Shown here: positions 24,742 through 33,793 of the stretch, piece after piece | Numbering within the stretch: position 1 is the first letter of the stretch | How the letters are laid out: every line of letters starts with the position of its first letter | Assembly (NCBI RefSeq): GCF_013266735.1 | Contig: NZ_JABSNU010000005.1 | Coordinates: forward strand, 248,001-312,000 | Length of the DNA: 64,000 nucleotides | From: Pedobacter foliorum | GTDB taxonomy: Bacteria > Bacteroidota > Bacteroidia > Sphingobacteriales > Sphingobacteriaceae | Direction of reading: 5' to 3' | Made by a program: the position numbers and the translations under genes | The notes under the pieces: model-generated | Databases searched by the model: none | The model's input: only the letters and a program-made list of their open reading frames with translations | What the model was told of the DNA's origin: nothing

Positions 24742-27700
24742 TTAAAATGATAGGTTAATGCCAGCGTTTACTACTTTATTAGAAGGGTAGGGATTGTCTG
24801 AGCTAGACTCAGGATCATAATCTTTCAATTTGGTTAATGTAACCAGATTCAGTCCGCTCAAATATACTCTTAGCCCTTTTACGCCAATCTTTGTAAGCAG
24901 TGATGTAGGGAAATTGTAACCAACCTCTACATTTTTTAACCTTACATAATTGCTGTTACGTAAAAAATAAGTGTTGTTGATGTCGTATTGGGTCATCCAA
25001 TATTCCTCGGCAAAATTCCATGTTCTGGGCTTTGTTGCGTCAGGGTTTTCTATAGTCCAGCGGCCATTTGCATCATTTTGGAGGAAGTTTCCGCTTTCTC
25101 CAGAGAAAGTAAATTGTTTTCTCATAGCTCCGGTTGCACCCTGGATTAATAAACTGGCATAAAAGTTTTTATATTGAAGATCAATATTTAATCCTCCTGT
25201 AAAGGTTGGAAGATCTGTTTTGTCATTACGTACCTGATCTTGCCCATCAATCTTTCCATCCATATTTACATCTTTGAAAATAATATCTCCCGGTCTTGCA
25301 TTGGCCCAATGTGGATATCCGTCTACCTGCGCCTGATCTTTAAATATTCCAATAGCTTGATAATACAATGCAGTATTCATTGGGTGTCCGGTTGATTGCT
25401 GGTAGATTGGAGCTCCTGGGACTTCATCCCAGAATACGATCTTATTTTTTTGATAGCCTCCATTTAAAGCTACTGTATAAGTCAGTTCTCCGGTATTATT
25501 GCTTGTTCCTACCTGGAACTCAAAACCTCTGTTGGCTACTTTTCCAATGTTTTGGCGAGGTAATGTAAGTCCGGTTGAACCTGGAACTGATGCGTTGCGG
25601 TAAGCAAGAATGTTGGTTCTTAGGTTGTAGAAATAATCTGCTGAAAAGAATATCTTACCATTGAGCATTTTGGCGTCAATACCTATGTTGGATTGATTTG
25701 CGATTTCCCACGTTACATTTGGGTTTGCAATGCGACTCTCATTAATCGCCTTATTTTCTTCGTTATGATTAAAGATGTAAGTTGTGGAATTTGTTCCGTC
25801 GCCTACATAGGCATATCCTTGTAGGTATTGATAAGGGTCTATGCGGTCGTTACCAGTTTGTCCCCATGATCCGCGTATCTTAAGGTTGTCGAAAAATGGG
25901 ACGTTATTTTTCCAGAAATCTTCTTCTGAAACTACCCATCCCAATGATACACCCGGAAAGAATCCGAATTGTTTACCATTAGCTGGAAATATATAAGATC
26001 CATCATATCTGAATACAAATTCGGCCAGGTATTTTTCTTTGTAATTGTAGTTAAAACGACCAAAATAATTCAATCTCGCATCTAAACTTGCACCTCCTCC
26101 ATTAGTCTGATTAGTTCCGTCGCCACCTGCAAATAATTGATCCGCTGCTGCTGAAATATAATTTCTACGGGCAGCATAAAAGTTTAGTGAATCACCCTTG
26201 ATTTTTTCAATTCCTACCAGCGCTTTAAAATTGTGCACATTATTGATAGATGTACTGTAATTGATCAGTCCATTAAGTGTTGTTCTGTTTCCGTTATTAA
26301 AATCTTGTCTCAGCTGCGGAGTTTCATAGCCTCTTAAAGATTTAGTCAGTTGGGGTAGGTTGTCGCTTCCATAAGTTTGTCCGTCCCAATAATAAAGGTA
26401 CCATGGGGTTTGCCAAAGTTTATGATTGTCTACCAGCTTATCAATTGATGCATTACCTGTAACAGAAAGTCCTTTAACCCAAGGGATGTTAATTTCCAGT
26501 TTTGCATTACTTTCCATAATGTATCTAATGTCCTTGTCGTAACCTGTCTTATCGGTAACCATTACAACCGGGTTGGCGCCACGCTCGATGTCTGGGCCTG
26601 GAAGTCCATTTGGCCATCTTGCAGCAATGGTTGGTTTGCCGCGCATTGTTGAAGAATAGATGTTGTCTGCGCTAAGCGTAGGGTAATTTCTATTTTCCTG
26701 GCGACCAGCCAAGTCTACACTCAGTTTAATGTTTGAGTTTACTTTAGCATCCAGATTAATCCTGAAATTTCCTTGAGAATAATTGGTAGCACTATTTCGA
26801 TAAATGGCATCCTGATAACGGTATCCTGCTGATACCAGATAACGGATAGCCTCAGTTCCGCCCCTTAAAGACAGGTGTGAGTTTCTTTGTACGGAAATGG
26901 GTTTGTAAACCGCTTTAAACCAATCTGTGTTCGGATGGCCCCACGGATCTGAGCCGTCTTGGTATTTTTGAATGTCTTCAGGGCTATATACAAGGTCTTT
27001 ATCTCGATATTGTTCAATTTCATTTACCATTTGAGCATAAGTAGCTGCGTCTGCCATCTTTGGGATAACAGAGGGGCTTACAAAGCCTTGATCGTAAGAG
27101 AAGTTGATGGTTGGCAGTCCTGATGTTCCTCTTTTGGTAGTTACCATAATGACACCGTTGGCTGCTCTTGCTCCATAAATTGCAGCAGAAGCATCTTTTA
27201 ATACAGTTACACTTTCAATGTCTGCAGGGTCGATCCTGTCCAGTTGCCTTCCTGCTACTCCGTCAACTACAATCAGTGGGGTATTATCGTTAAGGGTATT
27301 GGAGCCTCTTATTAATAAAGTGCTGCCATCATTACCCGGTTCTCCACTTCTTGTTACCGCAGTTACACCCGGTACGCGTCCGGCTAGGCTATTGCTTAGG
27401 TTCATTGCCGGGGATTTTTCAAGATCACCGCCTTTTACAGAAACAATGGCGCCTGTAAGGGTAGCTTTTTTGGTGGTTCCATAACCCACAACAACTATCT
27501 GGTTTAAGGATTGTGTTTCGCTAATCAGTTCAATATTAATACGCTGACGGTTATTGACCGGGATTGATTGGGTGATATACCCAACAGAAGAGAAAATGAG
27601 TATGTCTGTACTGCCTGCTTTAATTGTGAATTTTCCTTTTGAATCAGTCATTGTAGTTAAAGTGGTTCCCTTGACTGCAACTGAAACTGCTGATAGGGTG

Positions 27701-27852
27701 GAGTCTCCTGAGGTAACCACTCCAGTTACCGCTTGCTGTGAGAAAGCAAGACTCGAAAGGCTGGTTAAGAAAAATAACAGTAAACACATGCGATAGAGAA
27801 TCTTCCTTTTAAAGGAATTATCAGTATTGCTGAAGAGTAACAATAATTTCAT
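24742..27852 (-). CDS. SusC/RagA-family TonB-dependent transporter
   Basis: A 1036-residue outer membrane transporter that imports oligosaccharides with TonB energy. Order: signal peptide (about 1-38), carboxypeptidase-like regulatory domain (about 40-115; GVVTSGDSTLSAVSVAVKGT), TonB-box-like IVVVGYGTTKK, plug domain (IESVTVLKDASAAIYGARAA at its end) and the 22-strand barrel. It is immediately followed by SusD. A GTATAC hexamer (27914-27919) lies in the 90-base gap upstream. Confidence 0.96.
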   Translation of the reverse strand: MKLLLLFSNTDNSFKRKILYRMCLLLFFLTSLSSLAFSQQAVTGVVTSGDSTLSAVSVAVKGTTLTTMTDSKGKFTIKAGSTDILIFSSVGYITQSIPVNNRQRINIELISETQSLNQIVVVGYGTTKKATLTGAIVSVKGGDLEKSPAMNLSNSLAGRVPGVTAVTRSGEPGNDGSTLLIRGSNTLNDNTPLIVVDGVAGRQLDRIDPADIESVTVLKDASAAIYGARAANGVIMVTTKRGTSGLPTINFSYDQGFVSPSVIPKMADAATYAQMVNEIEQYRDKDLVYSPEDIQKYQDGSDPWGHPNTDWFKAVYKPISVQRNSHLSLRGGTEAIRYLVSAGYRYQDAIYRNSATNYSQGNFRINLDAKVNSNIKLSVDLAGRQENRNYPTLSADNIYSSTMRGKPTIAARWPNGLPGPDIERGANPVVMVTDKTGYDKDIRYIMESNAKLEINIPWVKGLSVTGNASIDKLVDNHKLWQTPWYLYYWDGQTYGSDNLPQLTKSLRGYETPQLRQDFNNGNRTTLNGLINYSTSINNVHNFKALVGIEKIKGDSLNFYAARRNYISAAADQLFAGGDGTNQTNGGGASLDARLNYFGRFNYNYKEKYLAEFVFRYDGSYIFPANGKQFGFFPGVSLGWVVSEEDFWKNNVPFFDNLKIRGSWGQTGNDRIDPYQYLQGYAYVGDGTNSTTYIFNHNEENKAINESRIANPNVTWEIANQSNIGIDAKMLNGKIFFSADYFYNLRTNILAYRNASVPGSTGLTLPRQNIGKVANRGFEFQVGTSNNTGELTYTVALNGGYQKNKIVFWDEVPGAPIYQQSTGHPMNTALYYQAIGIFKDQAQVDGYPHWANARPGDIIFKDVNMDGKIDGQDQVRNDKTDLPTFTGGLNIDLQYKNFYASLLIQGATGAMRKQFTFSGESGNFLQNDANGRWTIENPDATKPRTWNFAEEYWMTQYDINNTYFLRNSNYVRLKNVEVGYNFPTSLLTKIGVKGLRVYLSGLNLVTLTKLKDYDPESSSDNPYPSNKVVNAGINLSF

Positions 27853-27913
27853 AACTTATTGGTTTAAGAAAAAGAATATTTGGTTTTTGTGTAGACGGTT
27901 TTATTTGTTTATC

Positions 27914-27919
27914 GTATAC
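27914..27919. promoter_or_regulatory. Weak GTATAC site before susC
   Basis: GTATAC in the context ATCGTATACTAA, without the flanking TT/AA of the four better sites of this locus. It may be a degenerate copy of the same operator, or chance. Confidence 0.25.
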
Positions 27920-27942
27920 TAAATTGTTTCGATAAATTTAAG

Positions 27943-29286
27943 CTAGAGTGCGTTCAGTACTTTTTTGTTGGCTTCCAGTGTTCGGTAAATGTCGTCAGGT
28001 GAATGTGCATAGCTAACTGAACTTTGCTTGCAGGCTATCGGCATCAGGTAAATTCCTTCGGCAATTAAAGCCTTTCGATATTTAAGATCGAAAGCAAAGT
28101 CATGATGGTTAAGTATGTCATGTAGATCCTGAGGTTTATTTTCCAGGAAATAAGTGCATGAAGCTGATCCGTTTCTGTTTGTTACTGCCGGAATGCCTTT
28201 TTCCTGGAATAAGTTTTCCAATCCACTGCTTAGTAATGAACTCATTGCTTCCAGATGATGATATACCTCAGGCCTTTCTAATATCTGTAATGTTGCAATT
28301 GCTGCCGAAACATTGAATGGATGTGCATTGTATGTCCCTGCAATCAGTACTCTTTTTGTTGGGTCATCAGTGTCAAAGAGTTCCATGATTTCTTTTTTTC
28401 CTCCTATAACCCCTAAAGGATAACCGTTTGCAATTGCCTTTCCGAATACTGAAAGGTGAGGTTTAACTCCTGCGATGTGCTGGTAGCCGCCGAGTGCGGA
28501 ACGAAATCCGGTTTTAACTTCGTCGAATATACATACTGAGCCGTATTGCTCACACAAATCAACAAGACCTTGAAGGTATCCGGGGTTAGGTAATATTACA
28601 CCAATGTTTTGCATTACGGGTTCAACCAAAACGCAGGCTACAGGGTATTTTTTCATTACATATTCTACTGAAGCCAGGTCGTTGAAATTGACGCAGTGTA
28701 CATTTTCCATGACCGATTTAGGAATTCCGGCAGAGGAAGGTCTGAACTGGTATTCATCGGCTGATTTGCGTGGCCCAAGTTTGGCAAGTAAAGGCATTAC
28801 CTCTCTGGCTACATCATTATGCCAGCCATTGTACCCTCCGATCATTAGTATGATGTGTTCTTTGTTGGTGTAGGCTCTGCTTAGTCTGATGGCGTGTGCT
28901 GTGCCTTCACTTCCTGTGTTGGTGATCTGGATTAGCTCTAGCGAAGGAATCAGTCTGCACATCATTTCGGCAAGTTTGATCTCCATTTGATTTGTGCCGC
29001 TGCCAATCAATGAGTGGTTGTCGTTTAAAGCGGCGATTACAGCTTCGTTGATCTCGCTATTGTTGTGTCCTAACAAGTGAGCTGCAAAAGCGGAATGGTA
29101 ATCAATGTACGCTTTGTCGTTGATGTCGTAAATCCGACTTCCTTTTCCGTTCTTAAAGATAATGTGAGGATGCACCTTACGGTTTAAAGAGACTACGCCG
29201 CCGGCAATAAACCTGTTCGCTTCTTGGTAGACTTCTTTAAAGCTGTCTGCATCATTGAGCTGACTAAAATTTGAGTTAGAAGGCAT
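27943..29286 (-). CDS. Class III aminotransferase, GSA aminomutase-like
   Basis: A 447-residue PLP-dependent enzyme of fold type I, most like glutamate-1-semialdehyde aminomutase and related class III transaminases. Visible elements: DYHSAFAAHLLGHNN, NTGSEGTAHAIRLSRA, CIFDEVKTGFR for the PLP ring Asp, and VFGKAIANGYPLG carrying the Schiff-base Lys. It is probably not heme biosynthetic, since it lies among glycan uptake and sugar-acid genes; amination of a keto-sugar acid is an inference. The 160-base gap upstream carries three operator-like sites. Confidence 0.85.
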   Translation of the reverse strand: MPSNSNFSQLNDADSFKEVYQEANRFIAGGVVSLNRKVHPHIIFKNGKGSRIYDINDKAYIDYHSAFAAHLLGHNNSEINEAVIAALNDNHSLIGSGTNQMEIKLAEMMCRLIPSLELIQITNTGSEGTAHAIRLSRAYTNKEHIILMIGGYNGWHNDVAREVMPLLAKLGPRKSADEYQFRPSSAGIPKSVMENVHCVNFNDLASVEYVMKKYPVACVLVEPVMQNIGVILPNPGYLQGLVDLCEQYGSVCIFDEVKTGFRSALGGYQHIAGVKPHLSVFGKAIANGYPLGVIGGKKEIMELFDTDDPTKRVLIAGTYNAHPFNVSAAIATLQILERPEVYHHLEAMSSLLSSGLENLFQEKGIPAVTNRNGSASCTYFLENKPQDLHDILNHHDFAFDLKYRKALIAEGIYLMPIACKQSSVSYAHSPDDIYRTLEANKKVLNAL

Positions 29287-29319
29287 GGTTACAGATTAAG
29301 TTATACTTGGTTCTGTAAA

Positions 29320-29372
29320 TGTATACAATTGTCTGTTATATTGTATACAAAATATAAAAATAAATGTATACA
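29320..29372. promoter_or_regulatory. Three TGTATACA operator-like sites
   Basis: GTATAC cores begin at 29321, 29343 and 29366, spaced 22 and 23 bases, close to two helical turns. The middle one is a perfect TTGTATACAA (29341-29350). The last overlaps a minus-strand -7 box (29371-29378). The same core occurs upstream of the first gene of the locus. The GntR-family protein of the locus is the probable ligand-controlled binder, as FCD-type GntR sites are often TGT-ACA palindromes. Confidence 0.65.
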
Positions 29373-29378
29373 AAAATA
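29371..29378 (-). promoter_or_regulatory. -7 box for the aminotransferase-susCD transcript
   Basis: On the minus strand TATTTTTG matches TAnnTTTG and runs straight into GTATAC, so RNA polymerase and the regulator would compete. The start of transcription would be near 29364, leaving a leader of about 78 bases that contains the other two sites. Confidence 0.5.
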
Positions 29379-29446
29379 AATCATAACAGCTAAAAGCATT
29401 AGGCAATGCCCTCAGTTTAAAACTCTAATCTTGTTGTTCTGGTGTT

Positions 29447-30232
29447 TTATATGTTTTCAATGAGCGATTGACCTGGTTTCTGGCCAGCAAGCTGCCCTCC
29501 ATCAGCAATCAGTATCTGTCCGGTCATGAAGCTGCTCTCTTCGCTGGACAGAAAAAGGAATAGGGGAGCAATTTCATTTGGTTTACCAACTCTGTTCATT
29601 GGTATGTAGCTTTTTACAAAATTATCAACAAACGCTTTTGAGTCTATTGTCTCAGATAGAGGAGTTTGAATGTAACCTGGGCACACTGCGTTCACTCTGA
29701 TGTTTAAATGGGCAAGTTCCAATGCCATGGTTTTTGTAAGCATAATTACTCCAGCTTTAGAAGCATTGTAATGTGCATAGCCGAATTCCCCATCCAGCCC
29801 ATTTTTACTGCTCATGTTTACGACCACGCCTTTCTTTCTGATCGCCATGTGCCTGCAAACACTCTGAGAAACGTAGAACATTCCGGTTAAGTTTACATCT
29901 AATATTTTTTTCCATTCCTGTTCTTCAATCTGTAAAAAGGGAGTTTCAAATGCAATTCCTGCATTGTTAATCAGTACATCTATAGGTTGTCTGTTTTCTG
30001 CAGTTAAAACCGCAAGATCTACGTCAGCCCTAACTGAAATGTCTACATGATAACTATGAACTACCGAAGTTAATAACTGTAATTGCGCAACTGCTTCTTC
30101 CAGTAGAGCCTCACTGAAATCCAGCAACGACAATACAGCGCCCTCTTTTGCGAACTGACAGGCAATCTCAAAACCAATTCCTCTTGCAGCGCCAGTAATT
30201 AGCACGTGCTTATTTTCAAATCTCTTTGCCAT
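29447..30232 (-). CDS. Short-chain dehydrogenase/reductase, FabG-like
   Basis: A 261-residue classical SDR with TGAARGIG, NNAG, the catalytic Ser in NMSSKNG, and YNASK, ending with FMTGQILIADGGQ as in FabG-like dehydrogenases. Within a locus that has a sugar-acid dehydratase, it probably oxidises or reduces a sugar or sugar lactone. It begins 13 bases after the GntR gene stop. Confidence 0.9.
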   Translation of the reverse strand: MAKRFENKHVLITGAARGIGFEIACQFAKEGAVLSLLDFSEALLEEAVAQLQLLTSVVHSYHVDISVRADVDLAVLTAENRQPIDVLINNAGIAFETPFLQIEEQEWKKILDVNLTGMFYVSQSVCRHMAIRKKGVVVNMSSKNGLDGEFGYAHYNASKAGVIMLTKTMALELAHLNIRVNAVCPGYIQTPLSETIDSKAFVDNFVKSYIPMNRVGKPNEIAPLFLFLSSEESSFMTGQILIADGGQLAGQKPGQSLIENI

Positions 30233-30245
30233 ACTATAAATAAAT

Positions 30246-30920
30246 TTATTCGGTGCCTAATGCAGATGCTGAGCCTCTGGCTAGATGATTATACAAGGCT
30301 TCTTCTGCCAGCTTTAAATTCTTTTCTTTGATGTATTTGAGTATTTTGCGATGCTCAATATCTGTTTGCGCAAAATCGTCAAGATAGGTATGGACTTTCC
30401 CTAGTTTCAAATGAAAAAGCATGATATGGCTAGTATGGTAAGCATGATGTAAACGCTCATTGTCGGCAATTTCAAATAAGGTTTCATGAAATTTTTTATC
30501 GGCTTCCATTGCTCCGCTGTAGTATCCCTGCTCAACCATTGAAGTGAAATCATCACAAATCTTTTGCAACTTGGAAAGCTGTGTGGCATTCATTTTTTTG
30601 AAACAAAGACGCAATGCACCGATCTCCAGTATTTCTCTAAGTTCTCGTATTTGATGGATGTCGTTTTCGGTAATGGAAGTTACAAAATACCCGCCTTTTT
30701 CGCCAAAAGTTACCAAACGTTCTCCTAGTAATCTATTTAATGCCTCTCTCACTGCCATACGACCCACATCAAGTTTTTTTGCCCATTCATCTTCTTTTAG
30801 ACGGGTATTTGGCATTAATAGATACAAGTGGATCATCCGCTTGATTTCATCGTAAACTTTAACAGCCTGAGAAACTGCCTTTAGTTTTTTACTTCCTGTT
30901 TTTAAATTTTCCTCTATCAT
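30246..30920 (-). CDS. GntR-family regulator, FCD subfamily
   Basis: A 224-residue repressor-type protein. The winged helix-turn-helix spans about 25-85 (EWAKKLDVGRMAVREALNRL, VTFGEKGGYFVTSIT) and an FCD ligand domain follows (IRELREILEIGALRLC; metal-ligand-like His in ADKKFHETLFEIADN). FCD regulators usually bind organic or sugar acids. It lies between the dehydratase and SDR genes, 9 and 13 bases from them, so it is co-expressed with the genes it probably represses. Confidence 0.92.
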   Translation of the reverse strand: MIEENLKTGSKKLKAVSQAVKVYDEIKRMIHLYLLMPNTRLKEDEWAKKLDVGRMAVREALNRLLGERLVTFGEKGGYFVTSITENDIHQIRELREILEIGALRLCFKKMNATQLSKLQKICDDFTSMVEQGYYSGAMEADKKFHETLFEIADNERLHHAYHTSHIMLFHLKLGKVHTYLDDFAQTDIEHRKILKYIKEKNLKLAEEALYNHLARGSASALGTE

Positions 30921-30929
30921 GATATTAAA

Positions 30930-32660
30930 TTAAGACCTACCTACTGTAGGGCTAATAAAAATTAATTCCTCTTTATTTTTGGGCTTCAAAAAATCAAAAT
31001 CGCAACCTTCATTTGCTTGCAGTACCTCTCTTATATACAAAGCAGGGTATCCTCTTTTGTGTAGGCTCACAATTGGTTGCCATTGTTGCTTTCTTAATTG
31101 TAATTCATGGTCATCTACCTCAAGTTTGATTTGTCTTTCCATCACGTTGATACTAACCAGATCTCCGTCTTTAACTAAGGCTAATACGCTTCCTAACGCA
31201 GCTTCAGGGGCAACATGCAGAACTACTGTCCCAAAACTGGTTCCACTCATCCTGGCATCACTAATCCTTACCATATCTTTTACACCCTGCAGTTGTAGTT
31301 TCTTTGGTATGGGGATCATGCCCCATTCAGGCATTCCTGGGACGCCTTTTGGTCCCGTATTTCTTAAAATTAATACAGTATTTGCAGATACCGGCAATTC
31401 AGGATCATCAATTCTATTTAGCATGTCCTCGTAATTATTAAATACGAGAGCAGGTCCGGTATGGTCAAGTAGTTCCAATGATGCTGATGCTACTTTTATC
31501 ACGGCCCCTGCAGGAGCGAGGTTGCCGGTTAAGATTGCGATGGCAGGGAGGGGGCTTATAGGTGCTGAAAGCGGCCTGATCACTTCTTCATCAATAGCTA
31601 TGCTTTCTGAGATCAGATTCCCTAAAGTTTGACCCGTATAAGTAATTGTATTGCCATCTAATACGGTATTTAAGCGATTAAGTACAGCAGGAATACCTCC
31701 AGCACGATCAAATTCATCAATCAGATAACTACCTGCCGGCTGTACATTTGCAATGCAAGGGACTAATTGCGCCATTTCATTAAATACCTCAGGATATATT
31801 GGGATATTTAAGCGTCCTGCTATAGCAGTAAGGTGAATAATGGCATTTGTAGAACCTCCTAGTGCCATTAATAGCGTAGAAGCATTTCTGAAAGCTGCTT
31901 TTGTTAAAATATCAGCAGGTTTAAGGTCGTCAAATACCATTTGCACAATGCGTTTACCGGCTTCTTTGTTTATTGCTGCCCGCTCATCAGCGTCAATAGG
32001 TAATGTGCTTAAGCCTAAAGGCATTATGCCAAGTGCTTCCAGCAAGCCGTTCATGGTAGCTGCCGTCCCCATAGTATTGCAGGAACCAGCTCCACAACTT
32101 AAACTAATACCTATATTTTCCCATTCTTCTTCATCAATAACGCCTTTTCTAAGTTCATCCCAATATTTCCACAGATCTGTACCACTGCCCAATCGTTTGC
32201 CTTTATGCACGCCTACTTGTTTTGGGCCAGCATTCAATTGTATGGTAGGTAAATTAGCGCTAATAGCTCCCATTAGTAATCCGGGTACTGTTTTGTCGCA
32301 ATTACCCAATGTGATTACCCCGTCAATCGGGTAAGACCTCAGGTTCTCCTCAACATCCATAGACAGGAGATTGCGATACAGCATGGCACTTGGTTTCATT
32401 AATTCTTCCCCTAGGGTGATTACAGGGAACTCGAGAGGGATGCCGCCAGCTTCGTAAATACCTTCCTTAACCTGTTCGGCTACTTCTTTAAGACTAATGT
32501 TGCAGTTATTCAGTTCTCCCCATGTATTAGCGATGCCGATAATTGGCTGTCCGTGATAATTGTCCATGTCTATTCCGGCAGATCTCAATGCTCCTTTGTG
32601 TAAGAGCCCAGTTTCGTTAGCGCCATAAAACCATTGGTGACTGCGTAAGTTATACTTCAT
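30930..32660 (-). CDS. IlvD/Edd-family sugar-acid dehydratase
   Basis: A 576-residue Fe-S dehydratase. Three cluster Cys are visible: Cys53 (ELNNCN), Cys121 (GNCDKTVP) and Cys194 (CGAGSCNTMG). Their 68 and 73 spacing is that of pentonate dehydratases with a [2Fe-2S] cluster, as I recall for L-arabinonate dehydratase. It should convert an aldonic acid to the 2-keto-3-deoxy acid. It overlaps the transporter gene by ATGA. No kinase or aldolase for the product is in the window. Confidence 0.9.
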   Translation of the reverse strand: MKYNLRSHQWFYGANETGLLHKGALRSAGIDMDNYHGQPIIGIANTWGELNNCNISLKEVAEQVKEGIYEAGGIPLEFPVITLGEELMKPSAMLYRNLLSMDVEENLRSYPIDGVITLGNCDKTVPGLLMGAISANLPTIQLNAGPKQVGVHKGKRLGSGTDLWKYWDELRKGVIDEEEWENIGISLSCGAGSCNTMGTAATMNGLLEALGIMPLGLSTLPIDADERAAINKEAGKRIVQMVFDDLKPADILTKAAFRNASTLLMALGGSTNAIIHLTAIAGRLNIPIYPEVFNEMAQLVPCIANVQPAGSYLIDEFDRAGGIPAVLNRLNTVLDGNTITYTGQTLGNLISESIAIDEEVIRPLSAPISPLPAIAILTGNLAPAGAVIKVASASLELLDHTGPALVFNNYEDMLNRIDDPELPVSANTVLILRNTGPKGVPGMPEWGMIPIPKKLQLQGVKDMVRISDARMSGTSFGTVVLHVAPEAALGSVLALVKDGDLVSINVMERQIKLEVDDHELQLRKQQWQPIVSLHKRGYPALYIREVLQANEGCDFDFLKPKNKEELIFISPTVGRS

Positions 32661-33610
32661 TCTATTTTTAAATCAGGTATTACTTTGATAACATTAGACA
32701 CATTTACTGCTTTCTTTTTGTACTCCCAAACAGTAATTACAATTGTACTGATCAATACCAGTAAACCGCCAGCAACAGAAAGCCAACTTAATTTTTCATG
32801 CAAAAATATTACAGCAATGGGAAGCCCAAAAAAGGCAATAAGGAAATTCGATAAAGCAACTTGTATGGCTTCTAGCTTTTTAAGGGCTTTAAAGAAGAGG
32901 ATCATAGATAGAAAATTATGAAATACAGTTAATAAGATAAGTCCTATCCAGGTTCTTTCCGTAAAAGAGGCAAATCCGTTTAACACGTTTCTTTCGTAAT
33001 GATAAACAAAAGGAAAGAGTAGTATTAGCATGAAGATATAAGTGTAAAACAGCATTTCCATTTCTGTATATCCTGATGCTATTTTTTTACACATGGTATT
33101 ATAAAAACCACTCCCCAATACACCCGCAAAAATCAATAAGTTGCCAATGGTATATTGCATACTCAAGTTAAAACCAAGCATGTCTTTCATAGAGCATAGT
33201 GTAACACCAACTATGGCAATAGCAAAGCTTAACCAGCGCAATGGATTCATTTTTTCTTTCAAAAGCACTACAGCCAATAAAGCTGAAACTACAGGAAGCG
33301 TAAGGTTTATGATGGAAGTGGTACTGGCTGTTGATTGCTGGGTGCCGAATGTCATCAGTACCTGCGCAGGAAATTGACCAGCCAGCGCAAGCAAAGCGAA
33401 TATCTTCAAGTCGCTCAGCTTTCTATTCTTGTTTGCCTTCACATCTTTGTAGACAAAAGGAAGCATAAAAATAGCAGCCAATGTCATCGGTATAAATACC
33501 GTGCTAAAGGCGCCTACCTGATCCTGCACTAATTTAATGCAAGTAAATTGAAGGGACCACATTAAATTGCATGCAAAAAGAGCTCCCCAAGAGATCACTG
33601 ATCGTTTCAT
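32657..33610 (-). CDS. DMT-superfamily (EamA) transporter
   Basis: A 317-residue inner membrane protein with about ten hydrophobic segments arranged as two EamA repeats (first from SWGALFACNLMWSLQFTCIKL, second from YTIGNLLIFAGVLGSGFYN). EamA proteins carry small metabolites, often outward. As the first gene of the sugar-acid locus, it may move the acid across the inner membrane. Its stop overlaps the dehydratase start (ATGA). Confidence 0.88.
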   Translation of the reverse strand: MKRSVISWGALFACNLMWSLQFTCIKLVQDQVGAFSTVFIPMTLAAIFMLPFVYKDVKANKNRKLSDLKIFALLALAGQFPAQVLMTFGTQQSTASTTSIINLTLPVVSALLAVVLLKEKMNPLRWLSFAIAIVGVTLCSMKDMLGFNLSMQYTIGNLLIFAGVLGSGFYNTMCKKIASGYTEMEMLFYTYIFMLILLFPFVYHYERNVLNGFASFTERTWIGLILLTVFHNFLSMILFFKALKKLEAIQVALSNFLIAFFGLPIAVIFLHEKLSWLSVAGGLLVLISTIVITVWEYKKKAVNVSNVIKVIPDLKIE

Positions 33611-33640
33611 ACTAACTTCTAAAGTAGCTATTTTTTTTAA

Positions 33641-33658
33641 TTTTTGTATACAAAAATA
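33641..33658 (-). promoter_or_regulatory. Operator and -7 box at the head of the sugar-acid operon
   Basis: A perfect 16-base palindrome TTTTTGTATACAAAAA (33641-33656) is centred on GTATAC. On the minus strand it overlaps TATTTTTG (33651-33658), an exact -7 box, in the same arrangement as at 29366-29378. Transcription would start about 35 bases before the transporter gene. Confidence 0.68.
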
Positions 33659-33793
33659 TTTAGTTTAAGTAGTTGTCTTTATATGCCTAACTGTTTACGT
33701 TGTCGCTATCACTTAATTCCATTAACTAACAAAAGTCAAGTGTCTCCGGGAATCTATATAGGAACTTTGTGTCTTTAATAACTATAAGATAAG

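Noticed and set aside
30979..32334. 151- and 164-codon plus-strand frames
   Set aside because: Both are antisense to the IlvD/Edd gene, which has all three cluster Cys and normal length.
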